A stretch of DNA of 64,000 nt from Arenibacter troitsensis (GCF_900177645.1 NZ_FXAO01000011.1:1-64000); one strand, 5' to 3'. Counted from the first letter of the stretch, positions 38,992 to 48,162 are shown. Notes: generated by a model from the sequence alone, not told the origin. Made by a program: numbers and translations.

Positions 38992-40422
38992 ATGGATTTG
39001 AGCAAAAAATTAGGATTATTCTTAGGCCCCATCTTTTTTTTTATAATTTTAAACTTACCTTATACCCTTGTTTCCGAAAAAGGTGATGCCGTAATGGCCG
39101 TAGCGGTGTGGATGGTAGTTTGGTGGATAACCGAAGCCGTTTCCATTTCGGTGGCAGCATTACTGCCCCTTATTTTGTTCCCCCTATTGAAGATCATGCC
39201 CATCAACGAGGTAGGTGCCAACTATGGCAGCCCCATTATTTTTCTATTTTTTGGAGGTTTTGTCATGGCCCTTGCCCTAGAAAAAGTAAACTTGCACAAA
39301 CGTATTGCCCTAAACATAATAAAAATTACGGGTACCACACCCAACAAAGTAGTCCTAGGATTTATGATTGCTACGGCTGCTTTAAGCATGTGGATCAGCA
39401 ATACGGCAAGTACCGTAGTTATGCTCCCCATTGCCATGTCCGTCATTGGGCTTCTGATTAACGACGCCGATGGCTTTACCAAGGACGATCGTAATTTTGC
39501 CCTCAATGTAATGTTGGGAATTGCATTTTCTGCAAACGCAGGAGGTATTGCTACGGTTATTGGCACCCCTCCAAATTCAATTTTAATTGGTTTACTGGAA
39601 AACGAATACAATATTGAAATCTCCTTTCTTAAATGGATGGTTATCGGATTACCATTTTCGATCATCCTGGTCACTATTTGTTATCTAGTCCTTGTAAAAT
39701 GGTTTTTTCCCAATAAGCAATTGAAATTTACAGGCTCCAAAGAGATTATTCAGGAAGAATTAAAAAAATTGGGACCTACGAGCCTTAAAGAAAAAATGGT
39801 GCTTACTATCTTTGGAATAACGGTTTTCCTATGGATTTTTAGAACATTGATCAACAGTATATTTCCGTCCCTGGGACTATCGGACACCATCATTAGTATG
39901 ATAGCCGCGGTTTCCCTATTTGCAATTCCATTTAATCTTAAAAAAGGGGATTTTGTCATTGGTTGGAGCGATACCGAAAAATTGGCCTGGGGAATTTTGA
40001 TATTATTTGGTGGCGGACTGGCCCTGGCCGAGGGTATGTCTACAAGTGGTATTGTAGATATGGTGGCAAACGCTATTTCGACTAGCGAAATAAGTATATT
40101 GTTTACGGCATCCCTACTAATTCTATTAATGCTATTCATGACAGAATTAATGAGCAATGTAGCCTTGGTTGCAGTGTTGGCCCCAGTAGTTGCAGGTATA
40201 GCAATAGGTCTTGGGGTCCCAGTACTTTATTTATTGATTCCGGTAACTATAGCCAGTAGCTGCGCCTTTATGCTGCCCATGGCCACCCCTCCCAATGCCA
40301 TCGTTTTTGCCAGTGGATATATAAAGGTATATCAAATGGCAAGGGTGGGAATTGTACTGAACCTTATCTCTGTGTTATTGCTGATCCTTTTGTTTCAATT
40401 CGTGATTCCCTTGCTCTTCTGA
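38992..40422 (+). CDS. DASS-family sodium:anion symporter (SLC13-like)
   Basis: A 476-residue inner-membrane transporter with about 11-12 hydrophobic segments. WWITEAVSISVAALLPLILFP and the first ligand/sodium motif SNTAST match sodium:dicarboxylate/sulfate symporters. The second repeat has SNVALVAVLAP, where the classical SNT triplet is SNV, and MATPPNAIVFASG is conserved. Substrates of the family are C4-dicarboxylates, citrate or sulfate. It has a gap on each side, so probably a single gene. Confidence 0.92.
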   Translation: MDLSKKLGLFLGPIFFFIILNLPYTLVSEKGDAVMAVAVWMVVWWITEAVSISVAALLPLILFPLLKIMPINEVGANYGSPIIFLFFGGFVMALALEKVNLHKRIALNIIKITGTTPNKVVLGFMIATAALSMWISNTASTVVMLPIAMSVIGLLINDADGFTKDDRNFALNVMLGIAFSANAGGIATVIGTPPNSILIGLLENEYNIEISFLKWMVIGLPFSIILVTICYLVLVKWFFPNKQLKFTGSKEIIQEELKKLGPTSLKEKMVLTIFGITVFLWIFRTLINSIFPSLGLSDTIISMIAAVSLFAIPFNLKKGDFVIGWSDTEKLAWGILILFGGGLALAEGMSTSGIVDMVANAISTSEISILFTASLLILLMLFMTELMSNVALVAVLAPVVAGIAIGLGVPVLYLLIPVTIASSCAFMLPMATPPNAIVFASGYIKVYQMARVGIVLNLISVLLLILLFQFVIPLLF

Positions 40423-40462
40423 GTCAGAAGATACATTTAGTCCAAAAGTAACAGAAAAAATC

Positions 40463-40500
40463 AAAAAAAAGTAAAGCCTTTGCCACCACAAAGGCTTTAC
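40463..40500 (-). terminator. Strong intrinsic terminator for leftward transcription
   Basis: GTAAAGCCTTTG (40471-40482) pairs perfectly with CAAAGGCTTTAC (40489-40500), with a 6-nt loop. The only long T-run is on the minus strand (A8 at 40463-40470), so it serves transcripts coming from the right, where only a gene remnant remains. Confidence 0.8.
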
Positions 40501-40592
40501 ACATACTAAATTCAATTAACTATAAAAAGAAATTCTCTATTAAAATAGACTAGTAAAATCTAAAAATGTTACAGAATATCTGTGATTATTTT

Positions 40593-40736
40593 TCATTTTA
40601 CTGATATAATACAAGAATTGGGGCCCTTAGATTCAGAAAGCCCCATAATTCCGTTAATTATTTTATAATTGGGCAATAATCCAAATCCACTTCCAGAATT
40701 TAAATTATTTTTAGTTCTTTGAAAGTTTACAGGAAT
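40593..40736 (-). pseudogene. 3' remnant of a histidine-kinase-like ATPase gene
   Basis: A 47-codon open end on the minus strand, without a start, bounded upstream by a stop. It contains SGSGFGLLPNYKIINGIMG and ends in NSCIISVK. This follows the G2 box (GxGxGL) and last strands of sensor kinases, whose C-termini typically read GTGFGL..YKII..GG...GSTFxISLP. The matching strong terminator lies 90 nt downstream on the same strand. The rest of the gene is replaced by the metalloprotease promoter region. Confidence 0.45.
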
Positions 40737-40756
40737 TCATAAAAATTGCCCGGAAT

Positions 40757-43258
40757 ATGATTAAAAATTTACTCGCTAAGGCATTATTTACATTATTGCT
40801 TTTAGGATGCTTCCATACTACGGAAGCACAAATCTTTAAAAAAAAGGACACAAAAACCGAATCTTCCGACACCAAGGAAAAATCTAAAAAAGGAGAAATA
40901 GAATCCTACGAAAAGGTAATCACCAAAGATGCAAAAACGGATAAGGGCCTTTTTGATGTGCATATAGTAGAAGACAATCATTATTACGAAATACCGGACT
41001 CCCTTTTTAACAAGGAAATGCTTATGGTCAGCAGAATTTCAAAAACGGCTACAGGCATTGGATTTGGAGGCGGAAAAATAAATACCAAAGTGCTTAGATG
41101 GGAAAAGTTACCAAAAAAGGTCCTACTTAGGGTAGTAAGCTATGATATTGTTGCTGCAGATTCACTACCGGTAAGTGAAGCCGTGTTAAATTCCAATTTT
41201 GAACCAGTGCTTTATTCATTCGATATAAAGGCATTTAAAAAAGATAGCTTGCATCCCGCTACGGTAATTCGGGTAAACGATCTTTTTGAGAAAGATGTAA
41301 ATGCGCTAGGCATGCCGGAACATTACCGTAAAGAATATAAGGTGTCTCGTTTGGACGACTCCAGAAGTTATATAAGCACCCTAAAAAGTTACCCCCTAAA
41401 TATTGAGGCAAGACATGTAAAGACCTATGTGGCAAGCAATCCACCTTCCAATGAAAGTTTAGGGTCTATTTCCATCGAAATAAACAATTCCATGATCTTA
41501 CTCCCGGAGCAACCTATGAAACGCCGATATTTTGATAAACGGGTAGGGTGGTTTGCCCGGGGCCAAGTAGATTATGGACTGGATGCACAAGAGAGCAAAA
41601 CAGTGCGCTTTCTAGACCGTTGGCGGCTGGAAGTGAAAGATGAGGATATTGAAAAATTTAAAAACGGTGAACTTGTAGAACCCAAAAAGCCTATTGTGTA
41701 TTATGTAGATAGGGCCACACCTAAAAGTTGGGTTCCCTTTATAAAGCAGGGAATAGAGGACTGGCAGGTTGCCTTTGAGGCAGCAGGCTTCAAAAACGCC
41801 ATTTTGTCCAAGGATCCCCCAACTCCCGAAGAAGACCCGGAATGGTCACCAGAGGACGTGCGTTATTCCGTAGTTCGTTATTTGGCATCTCCTATTCCCA
41901 ATGCCAATGGACCGCATGTTAGCGACCCTAGAACAGGTGAAATTTTAGAATCCGATATTAACTGGTACCACAATGTAATGACCTTGTTAAGAAATTGGTT
42001 TTTTGTACAAACAGCGGCCATTAACCCCGATGCCAGGGGTGTTGCCTTTAAGGAAGAGGTGATGGGTCGTCTAATTCGATTTGTATCTGCGCACGAAGTA
42101 GGCCATACACTGGGATTGCCCCACAATATGGGCAGTAGCGTAGCCTATCCTGTGGATTCGCTCCGTTCTGCTTCTTTTACCAAAAAGTATGGTACGGCAC
42201 CTTCCATAATGGACTATGCCCGCTTTAACTATATTGCCCAACCAGGAGACGAGGGTGTGGCCCTTATGCCAGAAATTGGGATATACGACAAGTACGCCAT
42301 TGGTTGGGGATACCGACCTATATTGGACAAATCCGACAAGGAAGAAAAAGAAACCTTGGACAGTTGGATTCTAGAACGTGCGGGGGATCCGCTGTACCGC
42401 TTTGGACATCAGCAAGTGGGGGATGTAGTTGATCCAAGTTCACAGACAGAGGATTTGGGGGACGATGCTATTAAGGCAAGTGCTTATGGCATTGAAAATT
42501 TAAAGAGAATAACTCCAAAATTAATTGAGTGGACGTCCGAAAAAGGAAAGGAATATGATGATCTCGATACCATGTACGGCCAGGTCATTTCCCAATTCAA
42601 TAGATATATGGGCCATGTCAGCAACAATATCGGAGGTGTTTATGAGCATTATAAGACCTATGATCAGGAAGGAGCAGTATACACACCTGTGGATAGGGAG
42701 CATCAAAAAAACTGCCTGCTATTTGTACAGGAACAATTATTCCAAACCCCGGAATGGCTGATTGTTCCCAACATTTTTAATAAAATAGAGTACTCAGGTT
42801 CCGTAGAGCGTATAAGAAGCTTACAAGTCAGAACGTTGGACAATATTTTGAGTTTGGGAAAACTGGCCAGAATGATAGAGAATCAAACTCTCAACGATAC
42901 AGATGCCTATTCCCTATTGGAAATGATGGGCGACCTTAGAAAAGGACTATGGTCCGAAACCCGAAATGGGAAGAAAATTGACACCTATAGAAGAAATCTT
43001 CAAAAGGCACATATTGAAAGACTGGCCTACCTGATGACCGCTGAAAACGAAAACAAAAAGGGAGATTTTGGAGGATACCAAAAATCCACCCCAATCAATA
43101 CCAGTCAGTCCGATATTCGATCCATTGCACGAGCAGAGTTGAATATACTTAAAAAAGACCTAAAAAATGCAATTAATAGAACCGTAGATCCAATAAGCAA
43201 GTATCATTTACAGGATGCAGTGGAACGGATCGACGCAATTTTGGATCCCAACAGTTAA
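40757..43258 (+). CDS. Exported zinc metalloprotease (DUF5117/DUF5118 family)
   Basis: An 833-residue exported protein with a signal peptide or lipobox-like start (LLLGCFHTTEAQ). DUF5118 and DUF5117 regions precede the catalytic motif HEVGHTLGLPH (446-456), a metzincin-like zinc site with Glu447 as catalytic base. SIMDYARFNYIAQPGDEGV follows, consistent with a Met-turn. DUF5117-type proteins of this length are common in Bacteroidota. It probably degrades peptides in the periplasm or outside the cell. Confidence 0.93.
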   Translation: MIKNLLAKALFTLLLLGCFHTTEAQIFKKKDTKTESSDTKEKSKKGEIESYEKVITKDAKTDKGLFDVHIVEDNHYYEIPDSLFNKEMLMVSRISKTATGIGFGGGKINTKVLRWEKLPKKVLLRVVSYDIVAADSLPVSEAVLNSNFEPVLYSFDIKAFKKDSLHPATVIRVNDLFEKDVNALGMPEHYRKEYKVSRLDDSRSYISTLKSYPLNIEARHVKTYVASNPPSNESLGSISIEINNSMILLPEQPMKRRYFDKRVGWFARGQVDYGLDAQESKTVRFLDRWRLEVKDEDIEKFKNGELVEPKKPIVYYVDRATPKSWVPFIKQGIEDWQVAFEAAGFKNAILSKDPPTPEEDPEWSPEDVRYSVVRYLASPIPNANGPHVSDPRTGEILESDINWYHNVMTLLRNWFFVQTAAINPDARGVAFKEEVMGRLIRFVSAHEVGHTLGLPHNMGSSVAYPVDSLRSASFTKKYGTAPSIMDYARFNYIAQPGDEGVALMPEIGIYDKYAIGWGYRPILDKSDKEEKETLDSWILERAGDPLYRFGHQQVGDVVDPSSQTEDLGDDAIKASAYGIENLKRITPKLIEWTSEKGKEYDDLDTMYGQVISQFNRYMGHVSNNIGGVYEHYKTYDQEGAVYTPVDREHQKNCLLFVQEQLFQTPEWLIVPNIFNKIEYSGSVERIRSLQVRTLDNILSLGKLARMIENQTLNDTDAYSLLEMMGDLRKGLWSETRNGKKIDTYRRNLQKAHIERLAYLMTAENENKKGDFGGYQKSTPINTSQSDIRSIARAELNILKKDLKNAINRTVDPISKYHLQDAVERIDAILDPNS

Positions 43259-43314
43259 ATTGTTCATTACCCAAAAATTCCTCGGAGGTTACAATTTACA
43301 TGCAACATAAATGG

Positions 43315-43342
43315 ATAGGGCTATCTTTTGGGATGGCCCTAT
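43315..43342 (+). repeat. Inverted repeat after the metalloprotease gene
   Basis: ATAGGGCTATC (43315-43325) pairs with GATGGCCCTAT (43332-43342) with one G-T pair and a 6-nt loop. It lacks a T-run, so it may be a weak terminator or an mRNA 3' stabiliser. Confidence 0.4.
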
Positions 43343-43475
43343 TAATAGGCTCAATACCTATATTTTTCCGTTGAACGGATATCTTTTTCCGATAAAATGT
43401 AAAATTTAACAATATTTATTTTCCACCATTTAATATTTTTCCTACTTTGAGACCTTTATTAATACCCCCCAATCT

Positions 43476-43658
43476 ATGTCTTATAAAATTAAAAGCTTAT
43501 TGTATTTTGTTTGTTTTGTAGCATCGGCCGTTATGTACTACACCATGGAGCCCGAAACTAATAATGAAAACAATAAATCGGCCGAAATCACCGAGTTACA
43601 ATCCGACAATTTGGATTTTGACCATAAACTCGCGAAACTGGAAAAAATACAGGAATAA
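43476..43658 (+). CDS. Small membrane protein A (first of a tandem pair)
   Basis: A 60-residue protein beginning MSYKIKSLLYFVCFVASAVMYY, one transmembrane helix or uncleaved signal, then an acidic polar tail (ETNNENNKSAEITELQSDN). Its first 14 residues match the next small gene except one residue (V/I), and both starts are preceded by nearly the same CCCCC-AATCT-ATG text. This supports real translation. Function unknown. Confidence 0.65.
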   Translation: MSYKIKSLLYFVCFVASAVMYYTMEPETNNENNKSAEITELQSDNLDFDHKLAKLEKIQE

Positions 43659-43798
43659 GTCCAACTTACGTCCCATCCAATTTCATGACCACATTTATTA
43701 GTCTTTTTACAACAGCTTTAAATAGGTTTCACAACATTGGCAAATTTAGAGGCAATAGATTGTTTATCTTCGAGGTATAATAAAAAACCCCCAAATCT

Positions 43799-43978
43799 AT
43801 GTCCTACAAAATAAAGAGTCTCTTATATTTTATTTGTTTTTTGGTATCCGCATTGGTTTACAATAATCTATCCGATAATACCGAAGTAAATAAAGACCTT
43901 ATCTCAATTGAGAAACCCAAGATAATAATCGAAGGTTTGGCCGATAACTCGGAAAATCAATTCTTAAACGTACAATAA
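43799..43978 (+). CDS. Small membrane protein B (second of a tandem pair)
   Basis: A 59-residue protein beginning MSYKIKSLLYFICFLVSALVYN, followed by a polar, acidic tail (NNLSDNTEVNKDLISIEKPK). The tail has diverged strongly from protein A while the first 14 residues are almost unchanged, indicating selection on the membrane segment. A strong terminator lies 22 nt downstream. Function unknown. Confidence 0.62.
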   Translation: MSYKIKSLLYFICFLVSALVYNNLSDNTEVNKDLISIEKPKIIIEGLADNSENQFLNVQ

Positions 43979-44000
43979 CAACAATCCAATAATTTGTTTG

Positions 44001-44039
44001 AATAAAGGGCATAAACCTAGGTTTATGCCCTTTATTTTT
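44001..44039 (+). terminator. Terminator closing the small-protein pair
   Basis: An 18-bp perfect palindrome: AATAAAGGGCATAAACC (44001-44017) pairs with GGTTTATGCCCTTTATT (44020-44036), centred on CTAG, and leads into a T-run (TTATTTTTG). Confidence 0.9.
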
Positions 44040-44212
44040 GGTTCATACCTCTAATTGCAATCCAAAGGGATCTCATAATTTCTGTCGCTGTTGTAACTAT
44101 ACTTCCCATATTCACATAGCCCATCTGTTAAAATTGCCCTAAAACAAGCGTTCCCATTAAACCTATCCAATATCATATTGTCCTATATACAAAACAGTAA
44201 ATAATAAATAAT

Positions 44213-44671
44213 ATGAAAAAATTAATTGTATTAATGGTACTTATGGCCGGCATAACCGCCATGGCACAAAAACCAGAAAGGGAAAGAGGCGACCGCGGTA
44301 ATATGAGGGATATGACTCCTGAACAAATTGCCACCCTGCAGACGAAGCAGATGACCTTGGCCCTAGACCTTACTGACGCCCAACAAAAGGAAATTCAAAG
44401 TATAAACCTTGAAAATGCCGTAAAGCGCTCAGAGAAAATGAATGAAATGAAGGCGAGAAAAGAAAGCGGTGAGGCCAAAAAATTAACTTCAGAGGAGCGT
44501 TATGCCATGAAAACAGCCATGCTGGATCATCAGATAGCCCAAAAAGAAAAGATGAAGAAAATATTGAACAAAGAGCAATATATGAAATGGGAAAAGATGA
44601 AAGATAACAGGGAAAGTCGAAGAAAAGGCAGACGAACGGACGGTAATGATAAAAGGTCCGGAAGGAAATAA
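44213..44671 (+). CDS. Small periplasmic Spy/LTxxQ-like protein
   Basis: A 152-residue exported protein with signal peptide MKKLIVLMVLMAGITAMAQ. The mature part is highly charged and helical: RGNMRDMTPEQIATLQTKQM, then LTDAQQKEIQSIN (an LTxxQ-type motif), then many Lys/Glu/Arg and a basic tail. It resembles Spy/CpxP-like periplasmic chaperones and the DUF4890-type proteins of Flavobacteria. Role as a stress chaperone is inferred. Monocistronic with its own terminator. Confidence 0.7.
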   Translation: MKKLIVLMVLMAGITAMAQKPERERGDRGNMRDMTPEQIATLQTKQMTLALDLTDAQQKEIQSINLENAVKRSEKMNEMKARKESGEAKKLTSEERYAMKTAMLDHQIAQKEKMKKILNKEQYMKWEKMKDNRESRRKGRRTDGNDKRSGRK

Positions 44672-44694
44672 AACTTTTTCCCACCAAAATTGGG

Positions 44695-44737
44695 AAGGCC
44701 AAATAGACACCAGGTGGTCTATTTGGCCTTTTGTTTT
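44695..44737. terminator. Terminator between convergent Spy-like gene and hemL
   Basis: AAGGCCAAATAGAC (44695-44708) pairs with GTCTATTTGGCCTT (44717-44730), with an 8-nt loop and a following T-run on the plus strand (TTGTTTTTT). hemL ends only 8 nt beyond, so it may serve both strands. Confidence 0.82.
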
Positions 44738-44744
44738 TTACAGG

Positions 44745-46034
44745 TTAATGCAAATCTTTGGCAATATTGGAGAGCGCAGCAATGGTCTCATCCAAATCTT
44801 CATAGCTTAGGGCATCGTTTAAGAAGTAACTCTCAAACGCACTTGGTGGCAAATATATTCCCTGATCTAACATACCGTGGAAATACTTCTTAAAAATGGC
44901 ATTGTTGCCTTTGGCCGAAGATTCAAAATCCACCACTGGTTCTTCTGTAAAGTGTATCGAGATCATGGAGCCGAACCTATTCATCTGAAAAGGAATACTA
45001 TTATCGGTCAATACCTGTGCCATTCCCTTCCCCAAGTATTTGGTCTTATCGGCCAAACTTCTAAAAACTTCAGGGTTATTGTTCAATTCGGTCAACATGG
45101 CCAGTCCGGCACTCATTGCCAAAGGGTTCCCACTTAAAGTTCCCGCCTGATAAACTGGACCATCTGGAGCCAAATGCCCCATAATCTCTTCTCTGGCCGC
45201 AAAAGCACCTACAGGCAATCCACCTCCAATTACCTTTCCAAAAGTAACAATATCGGCATCTACGCCCAATACCTCCTGGGCACCCCCTTTTGCCAATCTA
45301 AATCCGGTCATAACCTCATCGAAAATCAGCAATATATCTTCTTGGTCACAAAGTTCACGCAATCCCTTAATAAAATTTTCTTCCGGAATAATACACCCCA
45401 TATTACCAGCTACGGGCTCAATGATAATGGCGGCAATTTCTCCCTTATTGGCAGCAGCCAAAGCCTTTACGCTTTCAAGATTATTATAAACCGCTAAAAG
45501 AGTATCCTTTGCAGTGCCCTGGGTAACCCCTGGACTATTGGGACTACCAAAGGTAACCGCTCCACTTCCGGCTTGAATTAAAAAGGAATCCGAATGACCG
45601 TGATAGCATCCGGCGAACTTTATTATTTTGTCCTTTCCAGTAAAACCCCTGGCCAAACGAACGGCACTCATACAGGCTTCCGTTCCACTGTTTACAAAAC
45701 GAATCTTATCAATATTCGGAACCATGGTAACTGCAAGCTTTGCCAATTGAGTTTCAATTTCCGTTGGCATTCCGAACGAAGTACCCTTTTTTGCCTTCTC
45801 AATAACGGCATCTATTACAGGAGCATAGGCATGACCTAAGATTAACGGACCCCAAGATGCAATGTAATCTATTAATCTGTTACCATCTTCATCGTACAAA
45901 TAGGCTCCTTTGGCTTCCTTTACAAATACAGGATTTCCCCCAACGGCCTTAAAGGCCCTAACAGGGGAATTTACCCCCCCAGGAATATAATGCTGTGCTT
46001 CAGCAAACAAAGCACTGCTTCTTCTATAAATCAT
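44745..46034 (-). CDS. hemL: Glutamate-1-semialdehyde 2,1-aminomutase
   Basis: A 429-residue PLP enzyme converting glutamate-1-semialdehyde to 5-aminolevulinate in the C5 haem pathway. The start ([20 protein letters not shown]) and [16 protein letters not shown] are diagnostic. [18 protein letters not shown] binds PLP phosphate, [10 protein letters not shown] and [10 protein letters not shown] follow, and the Schiff-base Lys is in [15 protein letters not shown]. Length is normal. It starts 3 nt after the glucosaminidase stop, in a four-gene minus-strand operon. Confidence 0.98.
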   Translation of the reverse strand: MIYRRSSALFAEAQHYIPGGVNSPVRAFKAVGGNPVFVKEAKGAYLYDEDGNRLIDYIASWGPLILGHAYAPVIDAVIEKAKKGTSFGMPTEIETQLAKLAVTMVPNIDKIRFVNSGTEACMSAVRLARGFTGKDKIIKFAGCYHGHSDSFLIQAGSGAVTFGSPNSPGVTQGTAKDTLLAVYNNLESVKALAAANKGEIAAIIIEPVAGNMGCIIPEENFIKGLRELCDQEDILLIFDEVMTGFRLAKGGAQEVLGVDADIVTFGKVIGGGLPVGAFAAREEIMGHLAPDGPVYQAGTLSGNPLAMSAGLAMLTELNNNPEVFRSLADKTKYLGKGMAQVLTDNSIPFQMNRFGSMISIHFTEEPVVDFESSAKGNNAIFKKYFHGMLDQGIYLPPSAFESYFLNDALSYEDLDETIAALSNIAKDLH

Positions 46035-46037
46035 AGA

Positions 46038-46886
46038 TTATCTAATTTTTTCAGATTTTACCGTCAATTTTTGACCTTCTGCCAAATTGCTATTGTTCAT
46101 ATTGTTCAACTTCATCAATTCCGGGATGGAGACAAAGTAGCGTTTGGAAATGGAATATAGGGTATCTCCCTTCTGCACCACATGAATTTTATGTTCGTAC
46201 TGTTTCGGTTCCTTCTTTACAATGCCCCCTAACTTTACAACCGTCCTGTCATATTTATCCAATTCATAGCGCTCTATAAGTGCGATTAACTTATGCGGAT
46301 ATTTACGATCCGTTGCATAACCGGCCTCTTTTAAACCATAGGCCCATCCTTTATAGTCATCATGGTCCAAATCGAACAAAAAAGCATACCTGGCCCGGGA
46401 AGATAAGAATATACTGTGATCCCTAAAGGAATACATGGGATGATTATACTTCCTAAAACATTCCCCTTTCTCATCATCATCATGAAAATCATAATCCCCT
46501 TCCCAACCTGTATGGCATTTTATGCCGAAATGATTATTGGTCTTGGCGCCCAGGACACCTCTTCCCGCGCCACTCTCCAGGATGCCCTGCGCCAAGGTAA
46601 TACTGGCAGGTATCCCATAAGCCTTCATTTCAAATTGGGCGATTTCCGCAAAAGTCTCAATATATTCCTCAGTAGAATTTACCGTGAACTTTACAAATCT
46701 GCCATTGTCCTCTGGCAAAGCATAAGCACCCTCACTTTTGGATTCGCTTACAGGTTTGGTCTCCGGCCTAGCCGTGGTTGAAGTAGTCCGTGGATCTGGC
46801 TTTTTAGCATAGGTAGTTCTCTTTTTAACACCGCAACTCACTAGGAACAAACCCAATATTGTTGTTATCGCTATTCTTTTTATCAT
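46038..46886 (-). CDS. Lipoprotein N-acetylglucosaminidase with LysM domain
   Basis: A 282-residue outer-membrane lipoprotein (lipobox LVSC, Cys18). A Ser/Thr/Lys-rich linker leads to a mannosyl-glycoprotein endo-beta-N-acetylglucosaminidase/FlgJ-type domain (about 70-215), with catalytic Glu in LAQGILESGAG and NNHFGIKCHTGWEGD. The C-terminal LysM repeat (about 230-280, HVVQKGDTLYSISKRYFVSI) binds peptidoglycan. It cuts the glycan backbone of peptidoglycan. Its start overlaps the preceding stop by 4 nt. Confidence 0.93.
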   Translation of the reverse strand: MIKRIAITTILGLFLVSCGVKKRTTYAKKPDPRTTSTTARPETKPVSESKSEGAYALPEDNGRFVKFTVNSTEEYIETFAEIAQFEMKAYGIPASITLAQGILESGAGRGVLGAKTNNHFGIKCHTGWEGDYDFHDDDEKGECFRKYNHPMYSFRDHSIFLSSRARYAFLFDLDHDDYKGWAYGLKEAGYATDRKYPHKLIALIERYELDKYDRTVVKLGGIVKKEPKQYEHKIHVVQKGDTLYSISKRYFVSIPELMKLNNMNNSNLAEGQKLTVKSEKIR

Positions 46887-47809
46887 ACTTTTATTAATGG
46901 AAGATTCTTCTTTTTCAAAACTAAATTCATTCCTGTTATCCCCTGTAAACCACCACTGTGTATTGCCAAAATTTTGGTTCCTGGTATAAAATAATCATTT
47001 TTTACCAAATCCAAAATGCCGAACAAAAGCTTCCCCGTATAAATGGGATCCGTAGGAATATTGGTCTTTTCCTTAAAATAATTAATAAACTCTATAAGCG
47101 CTTCCGAAACTTTGGCATAACCCCCAAAATGATAATCGCTATTGATTTCCCAGTTTTCCTTTGCCGTAAAATTACGAATATCTTTCTTTAAAAAATCACC
47201 TTTTAGTGCGGGAAAGCCTATAATTCTCTGATAACTAAGGGATGAATTGATAATCCCGGCCAAGGTTCCACCCGTTCCTACACTAGAACAGAGTACATTA
47301 AAATCCCCATCCTGTGGTGTCAAAATTTCCTCACAACCCTTAACGGCAAGCATATTGGTACCTCCCTCGGGAATCAAGTAATAAGGGCCCAAATCCTTAT
47401 CCAACAGATCCAAAAAAGAGGTTTCCGATTTGCGCCTATAAGCCTCCCTGGAAATAAACTTAAAATCCATTCCATGCCGATGGGCCTCCGCCAAGGTTGG
47501 ATTAAGCATCCAATTTTCACTTAATTCTTCCCCCCTAATTACACCTATGGTCTTAATACCGTATAAACTTCCGGCATAGGCAGTGGCGGCAATGTGGTTG
47601 GAATAGGCGCCACCAAAAGTTAAAATGGTACCCAAGCCCTTTTGCTTGGCCTCCAAAATATTGTACTTAAGTTTTCGGTATTTATTGCCAGAGATAAACG
47701 GGTGGAGCAGGTCTTCCCTTTTTACCACCAAGGTCACCTGTTTTTTACTTAAAATAGAAAGGCCTACTTCCTGATTTATTCCCTGCACGCCTATGGCTTT
47801 TAGCCCCAA
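46883..47809 (-). CDS. ACC-deaminase/D-cysteine desulfhydrase-like PLP enzyme
   Basis: A 308-residue PLP-dependent enzyme of the tryptophan-synthase-beta fold. The Schiff-base Lys lies in SGNKYRKLKYN, and TFGGAYSNHIAATAYAG binds the cofactor. A second glycine-rich loop (VLCSSVGTGGTLAGII) holds the phosphate. This matches the ACC deaminase/D-cysteine desulfhydrase family, but the exact substrate cannot be told from these motifs; many members act on D-cysteine or D-serine. It overlaps both neighbours (10 nt and 4 nt), so it is translated in coupled fashion. Confidence 0.88.
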   Translation of the reverse strand: MGLKAIGVQGINQEVGLSILSKKQVTLVVKREDLLHPFISGNKYRKLKYNILEAKQKGLGTILTFGGAYSNHIAATAYAGSLYGIKTIGVIRGEELSENWMLNPTLAEAHRHGMDFKFISREAYRRKSETSFLDLLDKDLGPYYLIPEGGTNMLAVKGCEEILTPQDGDFNVLCSSVGTGGTLAGIINSSLSYQRIIGFPALKGDFLKKDIRNFTAKENWEINSDYHFGGYAKVSEALIEFINYFKEKTNIPTDPIYTGKLLFGILDLVKNDYFIPGTKILAIHSGGLQGITGMNLVLKKKNLPLIKV

Positions 47810-48129
47810 AGATATTTAATAAAACTAAAAGTCCTTCTCTCCTCTAGATAATATAAATTGGTTTCATTTTGGTAGGCCTCCCTTTCAAAGCTGATATTTT
47901 GATAGGCCTTATAAGCATCAAAATATATAAGATACCTAATAATGCCTTCCAACAAATACAAAAAATAAAAGGGTACTATCAATAGTTCACGTTGCTGTCT
48001 TAGGTGTATTTTCTCGTGATTGAGTAGCGTGGCGTCCTTTTTTAAAGAAGAGTTCTTCAAAATAATGAAGGGCCAAAAGGAGAGTCCCACATAGTTCTTG
48101 TAAAAAACATGTTTAAAAACTAAAATCAT
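47800..48129 (-). CDS. Small membrane protein with HExxH motif (M56-like fragment)
   Basis: A 109-residue protein with two hydrophobic segments (about 13-25 and 49-70). HEKIH (38-42) is a gluzincin-type zinc motif and, 40 residues on, FEREAYQNE (81-89) resembles the third-ligand Glu block of M48/M56 peptidases. Length is far below that of BlaR1-like M56 proteins, and no sensor domain is present, so it could be a minimal peptidase or a conserved relic. It is the first gene of the hemL operon and its end overlaps the PLP enzyme by 10 nt. Confidence 0.6.
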   Translation of the reverse strand: MILVFKHVFYKNYVGLSFWPFIILKNSSLKKDATLLNHEKIHLRQQRELLIVPFYFLYLLEGIIRYLIYFDAYKAYQNISFEREAYQNETNLYYLEERRTFSFIKYLWG

Positions 48130-48154
48130 TCTATCGGATAAATATCACGCCTAT

Positions 48155-48162
48155 CAAAGATA
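48155..48162 (-). promoter_or_regulatory. Promoter -7 element of the hemL operon
   Basis: On the minus strand TATCTTTG is a perfect TAnnTTTG match, 25 nt before the first ATG of the operon. The -33 element is poor. Confidence 0.55.

Noticed and set aside
42000-42300. Mobile element or transposase signature near the metalloprotease
   Set aside because: No terminal inverted repeats, no DDE or tyrosine recombinase motif; the whole window lacks transposase-like proteins.
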